A stretch of 64,000 nucleotides of DNA from Prionace glauca (GCA_037974335.1 CM075760.1:70082212-70146211), one strand, 5' to 3'; counted from the stretch's first letter, positions 1-12,346 are shown. Notes: generated from the letters alone by a model not told the origin. Translations and numbers: made by a program.

Positions 1-335
1 GGCTACATTCACCACCCTTTTGTAGTTCCTTGCGGTCTTGGGCAGAGCAGGAGCCCAGACCGAGCTGTGATACAACCAGAAAGAATGCTTTCTATGGGCA
101 TCTGTAAAAGTTGGTGAGAGTCGTAGCTGACATGCCAAATTTCCTCGGTCTTCTGAGAAAGTAGAGGCGTTGGTGGGGCTTTCTTAACTTTCTTAACCCG
201 TACAGGTTGTTGGTGATCTGGACACCTAGAAACTTGAAGCTCTCGACCCTGTTTACTTGGTTCCCGTTGATGTAGACAGGGGCGCGTTCTCCTTTACACT
301 TCCTGAAGTCAATGAGAATCTCCTTTGTTTTGTTC
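1..335 (-). mobile_element. L2-like LINE fragment (RT C-terminal region)
   Basis: Read on the minus strand this encodes broken pieces of the C-terminal part of a non-LTR reverse transcriptase ORF, including a KFLGVQITNN-type motif and an LRKPHQRLYFLRR-like stretch. The same element occurs at 51851-52010 plus 56937-57115, where a CR1 has split it; here the two halves are contiguous, which fixes the insertion point there. No intact reading frame remains. The clade call (L2 or a close relative in the CR1 superfamily) is from recognition of the protein motifs and is tentative. Confidence 0.7.
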
Positions 336-336
336 C

Positions 337-667
337 TACTGCGAGGGCCCTGGATAGAGTGGACGGGGAGAGGATGTTTCCACTAGAACCAGAGAGGGCA
401 CAACCTCAGGGTGAAGGGACGGTCCTTTAAAACAGAGACGGGAAGGGATTTCTTCAGCCAGAGAGTGGGGAATGTGTGGAACTCTTTGCCGCAGAAGGCT
501 GTGGAGGGCCGGGTCATTGAGTGTCTTTAAGACAGAGATGGATAGGGTCTTGATGAATAAGGGGATCAGGGGTTATGGGGAAAAGGCAGGAGAATGGGGG
601 ATGAGAGAAATATCAGCCATGATTGAATGGGGGAGCAGGATCGATGGGCCGAGTGACCTCATTCTGT
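337..667 (+). mobile_element. CR1-type LINE 3' fragment
   Basis: The fragment starts with a degraded copy of the LDRVDxERMFP block of CR1 ORF2 (around 350-385). It continues through the conserved C-terminal region (a block related to FFTQRVVNLWNSLP) and ends in a 3' UTR with a 'gggccgagtgacctcattctgt' -like remnant near 642-667. Stops and frameshifts interrupt the frame. The LDRVD block matters because the minisatellite at 59405 is built from the same segment of the ORF. Confidence 0.7.
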
Positions 668-900
668 AAAAGTTTATTAGTCACAAGTAAGGCTTACATT
701 AACACTGCAATGAAGCTACTGTGAACATCCCCCTAGTCGCCCACACTCCGGGGCCTGTTCGGGTTCCACTGAGGGAGAATTTAGCACAGCCCAATGCACC
801 CTAACCAGCACGTCTTTCAGACTGTGGGAGGAAATCCACGCAGACACGGGAAGAATGTGCAGACTCCACACAGACAGTGACCCGAGCCGAGAATCGACTT
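668..900 (-). mobile_element. tRNA-type SINE, minus strand, lacking its head
   Basis: The plus strand begins with the SINE 3' tail complement (aagtttattagtcacaag), then the body with 'gactgtgggaggaaa' and 'cacgcagacacgggaaga', and ends near 'gagccgagaatcgact', next to where the tRNA B box would lie. The body carries a diverged version of the segment that gave rise to the 54-bp satellite (about 772-832). The tRNA-like head is missing. Confidence 0.75.
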
Positions 901-1159
901 CTGGTAGTGTAGGTGACCCAGAATTGAACACTATATTCCAAGTGCGGCCTCACTAAGGTTCTATAAAGCTGCAACATAACCTGCCAATTTTCAAACTCAG
1001 TGCCCCCCGGCCGATGAAGGCAAGCATGCCGAATGCCTACTTGACTACCTTCTCCACCGGCATTGCCACTTTCAGTGACCTGTGTACCTTGATTCCCCAA
1101 CCCTGGGAAAAAAAGATGGAGTCCATCCAGTTTATCCAATCATCTCATGATCTTATACA
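901..1159 (-). mobile_element. CR1 LINE fragment, minus strand
   Basis: The complement of the CR1 RT thumb region, related to the LYxTLVRPHLEYCVQFW block, is seen at about 905-1000. It is followed by the upstream part that runs toward the QRDLGV region. The stretch 1100-1159 is less certain. No intact frame. Confidence 0.6.
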
Positions 1160-1645
1160 CCGCTCGGATACAGAAAAGATTTACCAGGATGTTGCCTGAT
1201 ATGGAGGGCATTAGCTATGAGGAGAGGTTGGAGAAACTTGGTTTGTTCTCACTGGAGCGACGGAGGGTGAAGGGAGACCTGATAGAAGTCTACAAGATTA
1301 TGAGGGGCATGGACAGAGTGGACAGTCAGAAGCTTTTTCCCCAGGCTGGAAGAGTCAATTACTAGGGGGGCACAGGTTTAAGGTGCGAGGGACAAGGTTT
1401 AAAGGAGATGTACGAGGCAGATTTTTTACACAGAGGGGGGTGGGTGCCTGGAACTCGCTGCCGGGGGGAGGGAGTGGAAGTGGATACGATAGTGAGTTTT
1501 AAGGGGCATCTTAACAAGTACATGAATGGGACGGGAATAGAGGAATATGGTCCCAGGAAGGGTAGGGGGTTTTAGTTCAGACGGGGCAGCATGGTCAGTG
1601 CAGGATTGGAGAGGCTGAAGGGCCTGTTCCTGTGCTGTAACAGTG
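1160..1645 (+). mobile_element. CR1 LINE 3' fragment, plus strand
   Basis: Translation shows KRFTRMLPDMEG, SYEERLEKLGLFSLERRR and GDLIEVYKIMRGMDRVDSQ, the C-terminal domain of CR1 ORF2. A 3' UTR follows that ends in 'gaagggcctgttcctgtgct' (1618-1637). The frame breaks near 1365 and is not restored. This is a different CR1 subfamily from the two in the satellite array. It lies tail to tail with the minus-strand CR1 piece at 901-1159. Confidence 0.75.
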
Positions 1646-1828
1646 ATCCAGGTTCAAATGGGTGAACGTTAGTGTGGAGTCTACATGTTCTCACTCTATC
1701 TGCGTGGGTTTACTGCGGGTGCTCCAGGTTCCTCCCACACTCCAAAGATGTTCAGGTTAGGTGCATTGACTGTGCTAATTGCCCCTTTGTGTCAGGAGGG
1801 GTAAATATGTGGAGTTATGGGTGTTCAA
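1646..1828 (+). mobile_element. SINE body and 3' half, plus strand
   Basis: Contains 'gtgtggagtctacatgttct', 'gtgggtttactgcgggtgct' and 'ttcctcccacactccaaaga', the diagnostic body of the elasmobranch tRNA-SINE. It then runs through the part whose complement is the 54-bp monomer (about 1741-1797) and on into the downstream SINE section. The head is degraded. Confidence 0.7.
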
Positions 1829-1944
1829 GCCAGCACTGACAACAAGCCCGAACCCTGTAACCCACATATTTACCCTGCTAATCCCCCTGACACTAAGGGA
1901 CAATTTAGCACGGCCAATCCACGCGAACCTACACATCTTTGGAC
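1829..1944 (-). mobile_element. SINE 3' part that merges into the satellite (probable seed)
   Basis: The stretch 'aaccctgtaacccacatatt' followed by 'taccctgctaatccccctga' is the normal SINE sequence lying next to the monomer-like segment on the complementary strand. It runs directly into the first satellite monomer at 1891. This is the only place in the window where the satellite is continuous with the rest of its SINE parent, so it marks the probable birthplace, or at least the original edge, of the array. Confidence 0.65.
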
Positions 1945-3556
1945 ACTAAGGGGACAATTTAGCACGGCCAATCCACCCTAACCTGCACATCTTTGGATAC
2001 TAAGGGACAATTTAGCACGGCCAATCCACCCTAACCTGCACATCTTTGGACACTAAGGGACAATTTAGCACGGCCAATCCACCCTAACCTGCACATCTTT
2101 GGACACTAAGGGACAATTTAGCACGGCCAATCCACCCTAACCTACACATCTTTGGACACTAAGGGACAATTTAGCATGGCCAATCCACCCTAACCTACAC
2201 ATCTTTGGACACTAAGGGGACAATTTAGCACGGCCAATCCACCCTAACCTGCACATCTTTGGACAAAAATGGGACAATTTAGCACGGCCAATCCACCCAA
2301 ACCGACACATCTTTGGACATTAAGGGACAATTTAGCACGGCCAATCCACCGTAACCTACACATCTTTGGACACTAAGGGACAATTAAGCACGGCCAATCC
2401 ACCCTAACCTACACATCTTTGGACACTAAGGGACAATTTAGCACGGCCAATCCACCCTAACCTACACATCTTTGGACACTAAGGGACAATTTAGCACAGC
2501 CAATCCACGCTAACCTGCATAACTTTGGACAAGAAGGGACAATTTAGCACGGCCAATCCACCCTAACCTACACATCTTTGGACACTATGGGACAATTTAG
2601 CACGGCCAATCCACCCTAACCTGCACATCTTTGGACACTAAGGGGACAATTTAGCACAGCCAATCCACCCTAACCTACACATCTTTGGACACTAAGGGAC
2701 AATTTAGCACGGCCAATCCACCCTAACCTGCACATCTTTGGACACTAAGGGACAATTTAGCACGGCCAATCCACCCTAACCTACACATCTTTGGACACTA
2801 AGGGACAATTTAGCACGGCCAATCCACCCTAACCTACACACCTTTGGACACTAAGGGGACAATTTAGCACGGCCAATCCACCCTAACCTGCACATATTTG
2901 GACAAAAAGGGGACAATTTAGCACGGCCAATCCACCCTAACCTACACATCTTTGGACATTAAGGGACAATTTAGCACGGCCAATCCACCCTAACCTACAC
3001 ATCTTTGGACACTAAGGGACAATTTAGCACGGCCAATCCACCCTAACCTACACATCTTTGGACACTAAGGGACAATTTAGCACGGCCAATCCACCCTAAC
3101 CTACACATCTTTGGACACTAAGGGACAATTTAGCACGGCCAATCCACGCTAACCTGCACATCTTTGGACACTAAGGGACAATTTAGCACGGCCAATCCAC
3201 CCTAACCTACACATCTTTGGACACTAAGGGACAACTTAGCACGGCCAATCCACCCTAACCTACACATCTTTGGACACTAAGGGACAATTTAGCATGGCCA
3301 ATCCACCGTAACACACACATCTTTGGACACTAAGGGACAATTTATTATGGCCAATCCACCCTAACCTACACATCTTTGGAGACTAAGGGACAATTTATCA
3401 TGGCCAATCCACCCTAACCTACACATCTTTGGAGACTAAGGGACAATTTATTATGGCCAATCCACCCTAACCTGCACATCTTTGGACACTAATGGACAAT
3501 TTAGCACGGCCAATCCACCCTAACCTACACATCTTTGGACAGTGAGGGACAATTTA
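1891..3556. repeat. Satellite segment 1
   Basis: About 31 monomers. It includes 55-bp monomers with an extra G ('aaggggacaa') near the left edge, and the most diverged units of the array (for example 2510-2530). Nothing else is seen in it. Confidence 0.95.
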
Positions 3557-4354
3557 GCTGGGCTGCGAGGTGGCGGATGGAGTTTAATGTGAAGAAGTGT
3601 GAGGTAATTCATTTCGGTAGGAATAACAGATGTGTTGAGTATAGGGCTAACGGGAGGACTTTGAATAGTGTGGATGAACAAAGGGATCTAGGTGTATGTG
3701 TACATAGATCCCTGAAAGTTGGGAATCAAGTAGATAGGGTTGTTAAGAAGGCATACGGTGTCTTGGCGTTTATTGGTAGGGGGATTGAATTTAGGAGTCG
3801 CAGCGTCATGATGCAACTGTACACAACTCTGGTGCGGCCGCACTTGGAGTACTGTGTGCAGTTCTGGTCCCCACATTACAGGAAGGATGCAGAGGCTTTG
3901 GAGAGGAGGTTTACCAGGATGTTGCCTGGTATGGAGGGGAGAGACTGAGAGATTTGGGGTTGTTTTCGCTGGAAAGAAGGCGGCTAAGAGGGGACCTTAT
4001 TGAAACTTATAAGATTATTAGAGGTTTAGACAGGGTGGATGGTGATAGCCTTTTTCCGAGGATGGAGAAAGCTAGCACGAGGGGGCACGACTTTAAATTA
4101 AGGGGGGGTAGTTATAGGACTGATGTCAGGGGTAGGTTGTTTACCCAGAGGGTGGTGAGGGACTGGAATGCCCTGCCAGCTGCAGTTGTAAATGCGCCTA
4201 GTTTGGGGGCGTTTAAGAGATCTGTGGATAGGTTTATGGACGAAAAGGGATTGGTTTAGGCTAGTGGGTCATTGTTTTGTAAATGGTCGGTGCAACATCG
4301 TGGGCCGAAGGGCCTGTTCTGCGCTGTAATGTTTTATGTCTATGTCTATGTCTA
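3557..4354 (+). mobile_element. CR1 family A, short form C, copy 1
   Basis: The satellite joins the LINE at 'aatttagctgggctgcgagg', so the [11 protein letters not shown] and FADD region of RT is absent. What remains is the thumb and C-terminal domain (MEFNVKKCEVIHFGRN, QRDLGV, LVRPHLEYCVQFW). Small deletions remove the RVQ codons and part of the RSYEERL block, so the frame is lost near 3948; the rest reads 3954-4259. The 3' end, ending in 'tatgtctatgtcta', joins the satellite exactly as in the longer A copies. The copy is therefore an altered A insertion rather than a new one. Confidence 0.9.
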
Positions 4355-6256
4355 CTAAGGGGCAATTTAGCATGGCCAATCCACCCTAACCTACACATCT
4401 TTGGACACGAAGGAACAATATATTATGGCCAATCCACCCTAACCTACACATCTTTGGACACTGAGGGGCAATTTAGCACGGCCAATCCACCCTAACCTAC
4501 ACATCTTTGGACGCTAAGGGACAATTTAGCACAGCCAATCCACCCTAACCTACACATATTTGGACACTAAGGGACAATTTAGCCCGGCCAATCCACCCTA
4601 ACCTGCACATCTTTGGACACTAAGGGACAATTTAGTACGGCCAATCCACCCTAACCTACACATCTTTGGACACTAAGGGACAATTTAGCATGGCCAATCC
4701 ACCCTAACATACATATCTTTGGACACTAAGAGACAATTTAACACGGCCAATCCCCCCTAACCTACACATCTTTGGACACTAAGGGACAATTTAGAACGGC
4801 CAATCCACCCTAACCTGCACATATTTGGACACTAAGGGACAATTTAGCACGGCCAATCCACCCTAACCTACACATCTTTGGAGACTAAGGGACAATTTAT
4901 TATGGCCAATCCACCCTAACCTACACATCTTTGGACACTAAGGGACAATTTAGCACGGCCAATCCACCCTAACCTACACATCTTTGGACACTGAGAGACA
5001 ATTTAACACGGCCAATCCACCCTAACCTACACATCTTTGGACACTGAGGGGCAATTTAGCACGGCCAATCCACCCTAACCTACACATCTTTGGACGCTAA
5101 GGGACAATTTAGCACAGCCAATCCACCCTAACCTACACATATTTGGACACTAAGGGACAATTTAGCCCGGCCAATCCACCCTAACCTGCACATCTTTGGA
5201 CACTAAGGGACAATTTAGCACGGCCAATCCACCCTAACCTACACATCTTTGGACACTAAGGGACAATTTAGCATGGCCAATCCACCCTAACATACATATC
5301 TTTGGACACTAAGAGACAATTTAACACGGCCAATCCCCCCTAACCTACACATCTTTGGACACTAAGGGACAATTTAGAACGGCCAATCCACCCTAACCTG
5401 CACATATTTGGACACTAAGGGACAATTTAGCACGGCCAATCCACCCTAACCTACACATCTTTGGAGACTAAGGGACAATTTATTATGGCCAATCCACCCT
5501 AACCTACACATCTTTGGACACTAAGGGACAATTTAGCACGGCCAATCCACCCTAACCTACACATCTTTGGACACTGAGAGACAATTTAACACGGCCAATC
5601 CACCCTAACCTACACATCTTTGGACACTAAGGGACAATTTAGCATGGCCAATCCACCTTAACCTACACATCTTTGGACACTAAGGGACAATTTAGCACGG
5701 CCAATCCACCCTAACCTACACATCTTTGGAGACTAAGGGACAATTTATTATGGCCAATCCACCCTAACCCACACATCTTTGGAGACTAAGGGACAATTTA
5801 TTATGGCCAATCCACCCTAACCTGCACATCTTTGGACACTGAGGGACAATTTAGTACGGCCAATCCACCCTAACCTGCACATCTTTGGACACTAATGGAC
5901 AACTTAGCACGGCCAATCCACCCTAACCTACACATCTTTGGACACTAAGGGACAATTTAGCATGGCCAATCCACCCTAACATACATATCTTTGGACACTA
6001 AGAGACAATTTAACACGGCCAATCCCCCCTAACCTACACATCTTTGGACACTAAGGGACAATTTAGAACGGCCAATCCACCCTAACCTGCACATATTTGG
6101 ACACTAAGGGACAATTTAGCACGGCCAATCCACCCTAACCTACACATCTTTGGAGACTAAGGGACAATTTATTATGGCCAATCCACCCTAACCTACACAT
6201 CTTTGGACACTAAGGGACAATTTAGCACGGCCAATCCACCCTAACCTACACATCTT
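4355..6256. repeat. Satellite segment 2
   Basis: About 35 monomers. It opens with 'acgaaggaacaatatattat', a marker monomer found after every C copy. An internal block (4440-4990) recurs 594 bp downstream with nearly the same order of variants, a local higher-order repeat. Confidence 0.95.
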
Positions 6257-6977
6257 CCCAGCTTGCAGGTGCAGCAGGTGGTCAGGAAGGCGAATGGGAT
6301 GCTGGCCTTCATAGCGAAGGGGATTGAATATAAAAGTACGGAGGTCTTGCTGCAGCTGTATAGGGTATTGGTGAGGCCGCAGCTGGAGTACTGTGTGCAG
6401 TTTTGGGCGCCGCACCTGCGCAAGGATGTTTTGGCCCTGGAGGGAGTGCAGAGGAGGTTTACTAGGCTGATCCCGGAGTTGAGGGGATTGAGCTATGAGG
6501 AGAGGCTGAATAAACTAGGCTTGTACTCGTTAGAGTTTAGAAGAATGAGGGGAGATCTCATTGAGACGTATAAGATGATGAATGGGATGGATAGGATAGA
6601 GGTGGAGAGACTGTTCCTGCTCAAAAAAGACAGTAGGACTAGGGGGCACAGCCTGAAGATAAAGGGGGGGCGGTTTAGAACAGAGTTGAGGAGGAACTTC
6701 TTCACTCAAAGGGTGGTGAATCTCTGGAATTCTCTGCCCGTTGAAGTGGTGGAGGCTGCCTCGCTAAATATTTTTAAGAAACGGGTTGATGGGAGAAGAT
6801 TTGATAAGAGAAGGGATTAAGGGTTTTGATAAGAGAAGGGATTAAGGGTTATGGGGAGAGGGCGGGAAGGTGGAGCTGAGTCACGACACATCAGCCATGA
6901 TCTTATTGAATGGCGGGGCAGGCTCGAAGGGCCAGATGGCCTACTCCTGCTCCTATTTCTTATGTTCTTATGTTCTT
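6257..6977 (+). mobile_element. CR1 family B, copy 1
   Basis: A 5'-truncated CR1 that begins at 'cccagcttgcaggtgcagca' and keeps the RT thumb and C-terminal domain. The open frame at 6263-6820 (185 aa) contains LVRPQLEYCVQFWAPH, SYEERLNKLGLYSLEFRR and FFTQRVVNLWNSLPVE. A ~28-bp internal duplication near 6795-6840 replaces the normal C-terminus. The 3' end is 'tcttatgttcttat' microsatellite. The flanking 'atctt' on both sides may be a 5-bp target-site duplication. It lacks the endonuclease and palm, so it cannot be active alone. Confidence 0.92.
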
Positions 6978-8152
6978 ATCTTTGGACACTAAGGGACAAT
7001 TTAGCATGGCCCATCCACCGTAACCTACACATCTTTGGACACTAAGGGACAATTTAGCACGGCCAATCCACCCTAACCGACACATCTTTGGAGACTAAGG
7101 GACAATTTAGCACGGCCAATCCACCCTAACCTACACATCTTTGGAGACTAAGGGACAATTTATGATGGCCAATCCACCCTAACCTGCACATCTTTGGACA
7201 CTGAGGGACAATTTAGCACGGCCAATCCACCCTAACCTACACATCTTTGGACACTAAGGGACAATTTAGCACGGCCAATCCACCCTAACCTACATATCTT
7301 TGGACACTAAGAGACAATTTAACACGGCCAATCCCCCCTAACCTACACATCTTTGGACACTAAGGGACAATTTAGAACGGCCAATCCACCCTAACCTGCA
7401 CATATTTGGACACTAAGGGACAATTTAGCACGGCCAATCCACCCTAACCTACACATCTTTGGACACTAAGGGACAATTTAGCACAGCCAATCCACCCTAA
7501 CCTACACATCTTTGGACACTAAGGGACAATTTAGCACGGCCAATCCACCCTGACCTACACATCTTTGGACACTAAGAGACAATTTAACACGGCCAATCCA
7601 CCCTAACCTCCACATCTTTGGACACTAAGGGACAATTTAGCACGGCCAATCGACCGTAACCTGCACATCTTTGGACACTAAGGGACAATTTAGCACGGCC
7701 AATCCACCCTAACCTACACATCTTTGGACACTAAGGGACAATTTAGCATGGCCAATCCACCTTAACCTACACATCTTTGGACACTAAGGGACAATTTAGC
7801 ATGGCCCATCCACCGTAACCTACACATCTTTGGACACTAAGGGACAATTTAGCACGGCCAATCCACCCTAACCTACACATCTTTGGAGACTAAGGGACAA
7901 TTTATTATGGCCAATCCACCCTAACCTACACATCTTTGGAGACTAAGGGACAATTTATTATGGCCAATCCACCCTAACCTACACATCTTTGGAGACTAAG
8001 GGACAATTAAGCATGGCCAATCCACCCTAACCTGCACATCTTTGGACACTGAGGGACAATTTAGCACGGCCAATCCACCCTAACCTGCACATCTTTGGAC
8101 ACTAATGGACAATTTAGCACGGCCAATCCACCCTAACCTACACATCTTTGGA
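6978..8152. repeat. Satellite segment 3
   Basis: About 22 monomers between B copy 1 and A copy 1. It includes 'ttatgatggcc' and 'catggcccatc' variants that recur after other B copies. Confidence 0.95.
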
Positions 8153-9208
8153 TACTAGGAGACAGATGGTGGTGGTTGATGGTAAATATTCGTCATGGAG
8201 TTCGGTTACGAGTGGTGTGCCTCAGGGATCTGTTTTGGGGCCACTGCTGTTTGTAATTTTTATTAATGATCTGGATGAGGGTATAGTTGGGTGGATTAGT
8301 AAGTTTGCTGATGACACCAAATTCGGAGGTGTGGTAGATTGTGAGGAAGGGTGTCATAGTTTGCAGGGTGACTTAGAAAGGTTGCAGAGCTGGACTGCGA
8401 GGTGGCGGATGGAGTTTAATGTGGAGAAGTGTGAGGTAATTCATTTCGGTAGGAATAACAGATGTGTTGAGTATAGGGCTAACAGGAGGACTTTGAATAG
8501 TGTGGATGAACAGAGGGATCTCGGTGTATGTGTACATAGATCCCTGAAAGTTGGGAATCAAGTAGATAGGATTGTTAAGAAGGCATACGGTGTCTTGGCG
8601 TTTATTGGTAGGGGGATTGAATTTAGGAGTCGCAGCGTCATGATGCAACTGTACACAACTCTGGTGCGGCCGCACTTGGAGTACTGTGTGCAGTTCTGGT
8701 CCCCACATTACAGGAAGGATGTAGAGGCTTTGGAGAGGGTGCAGAGGAGGTTTACCAGGATGTTGCCTGGTATGGAGGGGAGATCCTATGAGGAGAGACT
8801 GAGAGATTTGGGGTTGTTTTCGCTGGAAAGAAGGCGGCTAAGAGGGGACCTTATTGAAACTTATAAGATGATTAGAGGTTTAGACAGGGTGGATGGTGAT
8901 AGCCTTTTTCCGAGGATGGAGAAAGCTAGCACGAGGGGGCACGACTTTAAATTAAGGGGGGGTAGTTATAGGACTGATGTCAGGGGTAGGTTGTTTACCC
9001 AGAGGGTGGTGAGGGACTGGAATGCCCTGCCAGCTGCAGTTGTAAATGCGCCTAGTTTGGGGGCGTTTAAGAGATCTGTGGATAGGTTTATGGACGAAAA
9101 GGGATTGGTTTAGGCTAGTGGGTCATTGTTTTGTAACTGGTCGGCGCAACATCGTGGGCCGAAGGGCCTGTTCTGCGCTGTAATGTTCTATGTCTATGTC
9201 TATGTCTA
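8153..9208 (+). mobile_element. CR1 family A, copy 1 (321-codon open frame)
   Basis: A 5'-truncated CR1 of about 1,056 bp. The frame is open from the satellite flank (8148) to 9113; the first real ATG is at 8166, and no native start exists because the 5' end of ORF2 is missing. In frame are [14 protein letters not shown] (residues 22-35), the catalytic FADD box (53-56), LVRPHLEYCVQFW and the C-terminal FTQRVVRDWNALP block. The 3' UTR has 'gggccgaagggcctgttctg' and ends in tandem 'tatgtc'. The left junction is after 'cacatctttgga' and the right junction before 'ctaaggggc'. Most of the upstream RT palm and the whole endonuclease are absent. Confidence 0.93.
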
Positions 9209-10388
9209 CTAAGGGGCAATTTAGCATGGCCAATCCACCCAAACCTACACATCTTTGGACACTAAGGGACAATATATTATGGCCAATCCACCCTAACCTA
9301 CACATCTTTGGACACTAAGGGACAATTTATTATGGCCAATCCACCCTAACCTACACATCTTTGGACACTAAGGGGCAATTTAGCACGGCCAATCCACCCT
9401 AACCTACACATCTTTGCGACACTAAGGGACAATTTAGCACGGCCAATCCACCCTAACCTACACATCTTTGGACACTAAGGGACAATTTAGCACGGCCAAT
9501 CCACCCTAACCTACATATTTGGACACTAAGGGAGAATTTAGCACGGCCAATCCACCCTAAACTGCACATCTTTGGACACTAAGGGACAATTTAGCACGGC
9601 CAATCCACCCTAACCTACACATCTTTGGACACTAAGAGACAATTTAGCATGGCCAATCCACCCTAACCTACATATCTTTGGACACTAAGAGACAATTTAA
9701 CAGGGACAATCCACCCTAACCTACAAACCTTTGGACACTAAGGGACAATTTAGAACGGCCAATCCACCCTAACCTACACATCTCTGGACACTAAGGGACA
9801 ATTTAGCACGGCCAATCCACCCTAACCTACACATCTTTGGACACTAAGGGACAATTTAGCACGGCCAATCCACCCTAACCTACACATCTTTGGACACTAA
9901 GGGACAACTTAGCACGGCCAATCCACCCTAACCTACACATCTTTGGACACTAAGGGACAATTTAGCATGGCCAATCCACCGTAACACACACATCTTTGGA
10001 CACTAAGGGACAATTTAGCACGGCCAATCCACCCTAACCTACACATCTTTGGACACTAAGGGACAATTTAGCACGGCCAATCCACCTTAACCTACACATC
10101 TTTGGACACTAAGGGACAATTTAGCACGGCCAATCCACCCTAACCTACACATCTTTGGAGACTAAGGGACAATTTATTATGGCCAATCCACCCTAACCTA
10201 CACATCTTTGGAGACTAAGGGACAATTTATCATGGCCAATCCACCCTAACCTACACATCTTTGGAGACTAAGGGACAATTTATTATGGCCAATCCACCCT
10301 AACCTGCACATCTTTGGACACTAATGGACAATTTAGCACGGCCAATCCACCCTAACCTACACATCTTTGGACACTAAGGGACAATTTA
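9209..10388. repeat. Satellite segment 4
   Basis: About 22 monomers. Marker variants are 'acaatatattatggcc' just after the LINE, 'tttgcgacactaag' at 9414 and 'aacagggacaatcc' near 9701. The same order of markers follows A copy 2 at +5,931. Confidence 0.95.
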
Positions 10389-11186
10389 GCTGGGCTGCGA
10401 GGTGGCGGATGGAGTTTAATGTGAAGAAGTGTGAGGTAATTCATTTCGGTAGGAATAACAGATGTGTTGAGTATAGGGCTAACGGGAGGGCTTTGAATAC
10501 TGTGGATGAACAGAGGGATCTAGGTGTATGTGTACATAGATCCCTGAAAGTTGGGAATCAAGTAGATAGGGTTGTTAAGAAGGCATACGGTGTCTTGGCG
10601 TTTATTGGTAGGGGGATTGAATTTAGGAGTCGCAGCGTCATGATGCAACTGTACACAACTCTGGTGCGGCCGCACTTGGAGTACTGTGTGCAGTTCTGGT
10701 CCCCACATTACAGGAAGGATGCAGAGGCTTTGGAGAGGAGGTTTACCAGGATGTTGCCTGGTATGGAGGGGAGAGACTGCGAGATTTGGGGTTGTTTTCG
10801 CTGGAAAGAAGGCGGCTAAGAGGGGACCTTATTGAAACTTATAAGATGATTAGAGGTTTAGACAGGGTGGATGGTGATAGCCTTTTTCCTCGGATGGAGA
10901 AAGCTAGCACGAGGGGGCACGACTTTAAATTAAGGGGGGGTAGTTATAGGACTGATGTCAGGGGTAGGTTGTTTACCCAGAGGGTGGTGAGGGACTGGAA
11001 TGCCCTGCCAGCTGCAGTTGTAAATGCGCCTAGTTTGGGGGCGTTTAAGAGATCTGTGGATAGGTTTATGGACGAAAAGGGATTGGTTTAGGCTAGTGGG
11101 TCATTGTTTTGTAACTGGTCGGTGCAACATCGTGGGCCGAAGGGCCTGTTCTGCGCTGTAATGTTCTATGTCTATGTCTATGTCTA
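10389..11186 (+). mobile_element. CR1 family A, short form C, copy 2
   Basis: Has the same structure and junctions as the C copy at 3557-4354. Its open pieces are 10367-10819 (including satellite-derived codons) and 10786-11091. It carries 'gagactgcgagattt' and 'cctcggatgg' variants shared with the C copies at 16320 and 20296 but not with copy 1. Confidence 0.9.
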
Positions 11187-12346
11187 CTAAGGGGCAATTT
11201 AGCATGGCCAATCCACCCTAACCTACACATCTTTGGACACGAAGGAACAATATATTGTGGCCAATCCACCCTAACCTACACATCTTTGGACACTGAGGGG
11301 CAATTTAGCACGGCCAATCCACCCTAACCTACACATCTTTGGACGCTAAGGGACAATTTAGCACAGCCAATCCACCCTAACCTACACATATTTGGACACT
11401 AAGGGACAATTTAGCCCGGCCAATCCACCCTAACCTGCACATCTTTCGACACTAAGGGACAATTTAGCACGGCCAATCCACCCTAACCTACACATCTTTG
11501 GACACTAAGGGACAATTTAGCATGGCCAATCCACCCTAACATACATATCTTTGGACACTAAGAGACAATTTAACACGGCCAATCCCCCCTAACCTACACA
11601 TCTTTGGACACTAAGGGACAATTTAGAACGGCCAATCCACCCTAACCTGCACATATTTGGACACTAAGGGACAATTTAGCACGGCCAATCCACCCTAACC
11701 TACACATCTTTGGAGACTAAGGGACAATTTATTATGGCCAATCCACCCTAACCTACACATCTTTGGACACTAAGGGACAATTTAGCACGGCCAATCCACC
11801 CTAACCTACACATCTTTGGACACTGAGAGACAATTTAACACGGCCAATCCACCCTAACCTACACATCTTTGGACACTAAGGGACAATTTAGCATGGCCAA
11901 TCCACCCTAACCTGCACATCTTTGGACACTGAGGGACAATTTAGTACGGCCAATCCACCCTAACCTGCACATCTTTGGACACTAATGGACAACTTAGCAC
12001 GGCCAATCCACCCTAACCTACACATCTTTGGACACTAAGGGACAATTTAGCATGGCCAATCCACCCTAACATACATATCTTTGGACACTAAGAGACAATT
12101 TAACACGGCCAATCCCCCCTAACCTACACATCTTTGGACACTAAGGGACAATTTAGAACGGCCAATCCACCCTAACCTGCACATATTTGGACACTAAGGG
12201 ACAATTTAGCACGGCCAATCCACCCTAACCTACACATCTTTGGAGACTAAGGGACAATTTATTATGGCCAATCCACCCTAACCTACACATCTTTGGACAC
12301 TAAGGGACAATTTAGCACGGCCAATCCACCCTAACCTACACATCTT
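11187..12346. repeat. Satellite segment 5
   Basis: About 21 monomers. It starts with the C-specific 'acgaaggaacaatatattgt' marker and ends in the same monomers that precede B copy 1. Confidence 0.95.

Noticed and set aside
3688-3876. Recurring minus-strand open frames opposite the LINE copies (62-111 aa)
   Set aside because: They are antisense shadows of the RT coding frame, repeated with every A and C copy.
8148-9113. Host protein-coding gene encoding a reverse transcriptase
   Set aside because: It is a 5'-truncated CR1 LINE; its apparent start lies in satellite sequence and the same fragment recurs in many copies.
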